Part shown: piece after piece, positions 58,451-60,049 of the stretch
How positions within the stretch are numbered: the stretch's first letter is position 1
How the letters are laid out: every line of letters begins with the position of its first letter
NCBI GenBank assembly: GCA_910579655.1
Contig: CAJTVE010000009.1
Location: forward strand, 1-60,049
Direction of reading: 5' to 3'
Length of the DNA stretch: 60,049 nt
Source of the DNA: an uncultured Allobaculum sp.
GTDB lineage: Bacteria; Bacillota_I; Bacilli_A; Erysipelotrichales; Erysipelotrichaceae
Program-made: the position numbers and the translations under genes
Notes under the pieces: generated by a model
Seen by the model: the letters and a program-made list of their open reading frames with translations, nothing else
Databases searched by the model: none
What the model was told of the DNA's origin: nothing

Positions 58451-59308
58451 ATGAAAAACACAACTGAAACCAACACATTAAAATCGAATAAAGGAACAAA
58501 GAAATTCAGACTTGCAGCTTTAGTCGCCGGCTGTTCAGTTGCTGCTGTGATCGGATTTGCAATGATGAATTCGAACAAACCAGTTGTTGCAGGCCATGCT
58601 TACACCAGCGAAAATAAAGTCGCTGTGGCTGCCTCAGACAAGAAAACTCTTAAAGCTGAAGAGAAAACACCAGAGCAGCCAGCAAACTCCGCAATCGCAT
58701 CCGATGCGGATCCAAAAGAAGAGTCAGTCGTTGAATCAACATCCGTTGAACCTTCCACTCCAGCCCAGCAGAATGCTCCCGTAGAAGCGGCTGCCTCTGT
58801 TCATGAAGAGACTTCTATGGCCCAGACTTCTTTTGAAGAGTTTGAAGAAGTTGAACCTGACTACGCGCCGGCTCCAACCGCTGTTCCTGTTGAACAGCCA
58901 GTCGCAGACCAGATGACAGCGGCACAGGATAATGTATGGCACATCACTTATATTCCAGCCTGGGGCGCCGGATCCGCTCCTGAAGATGGATCGATTGGCA
59001 TCTGGGCAGACGGATGGTTCATTGCTCATTCTGGTATGGCCAATGGCGACAAGATCGCTTCTTTACCGCAATATGTAGAAGTAGATGGTCAGGTTTATAC
59101 AATGACCGACACCTGGGTTTCTGACGACAATGTTTCCACGGATGAAATTGCCAGAGCTCGCGCCAACAACGGCATCGTTTTCCAGACCTGCATTACCGAT
59201 ACAACCAACCGCATGGTTCACTATGAACCTGTAAATGGAACTGGCTATGCTTATAATTTCACCAGTTATCCATATACCGCTCATGATGGCGAGATCTTCG
59301 GCTATTAA
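58451..59308 (+). CDS. Exported protein with C-terminal sortase-like domain
   Basis: The protein has an N-terminal membrane segment (about residues 21-40), a long acidic Ala/Pro/Glu/Ser linker (about 48-158) and a folded C-terminal domain (about 160-265). The domain has sortase features in order: GSIGIWADGWFIAHSGM with a candidate catalytic His193, NGDKIASLPQYV, then VFQTCITDTTNRMVHYE with candidate Cys247 and Arg254. Sortases join surface proteins to peptidoglycan or pili, but spacing and the lack of substrates nearby leave the substrate unknown. The ATG at 58451 has GAGGGAATAAT before it; an ATG at 58430 lacks a site. Length 285. The sortase call is pattern-based. Confidence 0.65.
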   Translation: MKNTTETNTLKSNKGTKKFRLAALVAGCSVAAVIGFAMMNSNKPVVAGHAYTSENKVAVAASDKKTLKAEEKTPEQPANSAIASDADPKEESVVESTSVEPSTPAQQNAPVEAAASVHEETSMAQTSFEEFEEVEPDYAPAPTAVPVEQPVADQMTAAQDNVWHITYIPAWGAGSAPEDGSIGIWADGWFIAHSGMANGDKIASLPQYVEVDGQVYTMTDTWVSDDNVSTDEIARARANNGIVFQTCITDTTNRMVHYEPVNGTGYAYNFTSYPYTAHDGEIFGY

Positions 59309-59331
59309 AAATAATGATTTATTCTGTTTAT

Positions 59332-59387
59332 AAAGGGACTGTATCGCTTCTCTGTTTGTAAGAGCTGCGGGTAAACAGCCCCTTTTT
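59332..59387 (+). terminator. Terminator of the sortase-like gene
   Basis: AAAGGGACTGT (59332-59342) pairs with ACAGCCCCTTT (59375-59385) with one mismatch over a 32-base loop, followed by more T's. Confidence 0.6.
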
Positions 59388-59761
59388 CTTTATTCGTTTC
59401 ATGGTGTCCAGAGCATTTTTCTGAATATGATTTTCAATCTGATTTACTTGGTGGAAGTTCTCTTTGCCACTAATTGTCGAATTCTTTCTAAATCTGTCAG
59501 CGGTGGTTGAACTGGCGAGGCAGTTTCTTGTTACTGTTAAAATCCGTTCATATCACTTTTAACAGGTTGTGTATGGAACTGGATTAAGCCAGTTATAAGG
59601 CAAATTAACCATAGTTGACTGAAAGTAAGCATTAATTTCAATTCAGGAAAAATGCACCGAATCGCATCAAGATGTGAATGGTAACTTAAAACAGATCGGA
59701 TTGAGCAAAGAAAGGCTGTGGATTGTTTTGCTTTTCGGAGAAATGATGTATACTATGACTG
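59388..59761. other. Gene-free stretch
   Basis: No gene seen. Inverted repeats CTGTTAAAA/TTTTAACAG (59534-59565) and AACTGG/CCAGTT (about 59578-59596) are present. TATACT at 59749-59754, with TTTTGC 17 bp upstream, may start a short transcript. Confidence 0.45.
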
Positions 59762-59869
59762 TAATGACAACACCTTGGGAGCTTCACTAAAGAAGCCAAA
59801 AGAAAGGGCCGTGCTGGTAACACGGCCCTTTTTTACTGCTTGAGGATAATGACAACGCCTTGGTGGCTT
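59762..59869 (+). repeat. Direct repeat of a 23-bp word around a terminator
   Basis: TAATGACAACACCTTGG and six more bases at 59762-59784 recur at 59847-59869 with three mismatches, 85 bp apart. A terminator lies between them, so the first copy heads a short transcript of about 75 bases. Confidence 0.7.
59803..59834 (+). terminator. Strong terminator of a short transcript
   Basis: AAAGGGCCGTG and CACGGCCCTTT form a perfect 11-bp stem with a 7-base loop, followed by TTT. With the TATACT at 59749 it would bound an RNA of about 75 bases, a small RNA or a leader. Confidence 0.85.
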
Positions 59870-59969
59870 GTGCTTGTTTTAGATCAAGACATAAGCCAGA
59901 ACAGAGTTGGGAGTTAATCCAGAACTTTCTTGATCACAATTAAAACAACGATCAAGATGATCATCTAAT

Positions 59970-60013
59970 GCGGCAAGGAAACCCCATAGCTTGCTGTGGG
60001 GAGGAATTGCCGC
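59970..60013. mobile_element. Two-stage stem-loop resembling an IS200/IS605-type end or TnpB guide-RNA hairpin
   Basis: GCGGCAA (59970) pairs with TTGCCGC (60007), and inside it CCCCATAGC pairs with GCTGTGGGG around a TT loop, with purine-rich internal loops GGAAA and AGGAA. Hairpins of the form CCCC-AGC-AGC-GGGG are typical of the single-strand-recognised ends of IS200/IS605 elements and of their omega RNAs. No tnpA or tnpB is visible, as the window ends 36 bases later. Confidence 0.4.
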
Positions 60014-60049
60014 CAAGCATCTTCTGTTCGATATTTACAATGCAGCTTT

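Overview
The window looks like a chromosomal segment of a fermentative, low- to mid-GC Bacillota, most probably a member of the Erysipelotrichia (Erysipelotrichaceae-like gut bacterium). The grounds are the Gram-positive gene order hrcA-grpE-dnaK-dnaJ with a CIRCE operator, a PTS lactose operon, a Firmicutes-type GalT, an MsmX-type shared sugar ATPase, a T-box arginine leader, strong AGGAGG-type ribosome sites and U-tailed intrinsic terminators. The taxonomic assignment is inference; no rRNA or tRNA gene was seen.

Layout. 1-480: the 5' part of a transposase gene running off the left edge, with terminal-repeat-like copies. 667-9216: pgeF (minus strand), then the heat-shock genes hrcA-grpE-dnaK and dnaJ, a second zinc-finger-less J protein and a membrane protein of unknown function. 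9576-15157: a lactose locus, lacR plus a HAD phosphatase on the minus strand, divergent from lacG-lacF-lacE. 15158-19442: a repeat-rich spacer with a degenerate copy of the 3' end of the neighbouring membrane-protein gene, that membrane protein, a DMT exporter and an orphan OpuC-type binding lipoprotein. 20018-26702: a maltodextrin ABC importer (binding protein, two permeases), its LacI-type regulator and malQ. 27053-28217: an Rpn-family nuclease whose C-terminal part is cut off as two tandem small cistrons. 29075-41652: a Na/Pi cotransporter, glycogen phosphorylase, an SDR, the msmX ATPase, galT-galE and an M20 amidohydrolase. 43113-51722: an arginine T-box followed by argGH and argCJBDF. 52237-55606: yhaM and an AraC regulator, EamA exporter and DUF2000 operon. 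55999-60049: a beta-lactamase-like serine hydrolase with a proline-rich tail, an AT-rich stretch, a secreted protein with a sortase-like domain, and at the right edge a structured element resembling an IS200/IS605-type hairpin.

How the genes fit together. Lactose enters as lactose-6-P through LacE/LacF and is split by LacG. Maltodextrins enter through the binding protein and permeases, probably energised by the separately encoded MsmX, and are processed by MalQ and glycogen phosphorylase. GalT/GalE handle free galactose. Palindromes around AAACGTTT before the binding-protein gene, malQ and msmX suggest one LacI/CcpA-type regulator links the dispersed maltodextrin genes. The arg genes encode a complete route from glutamate to arginine apart from carbamoyl phosphate, with an ArgJ that can recycle acetyl groups and the uncommon short ArgC, under an Arg T-box.

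The most unusual structure is the Rpn locus at 27053-28217. The nuclease reading frame ends exactly one codon before an ATG with an ideal ribosome site. The C-terminal small protein that follows, which in other Rpn loci is made from an internal start and acts as an antitoxin, is present here as two tandem cistrons differing by a 12-residue repeat insertion.
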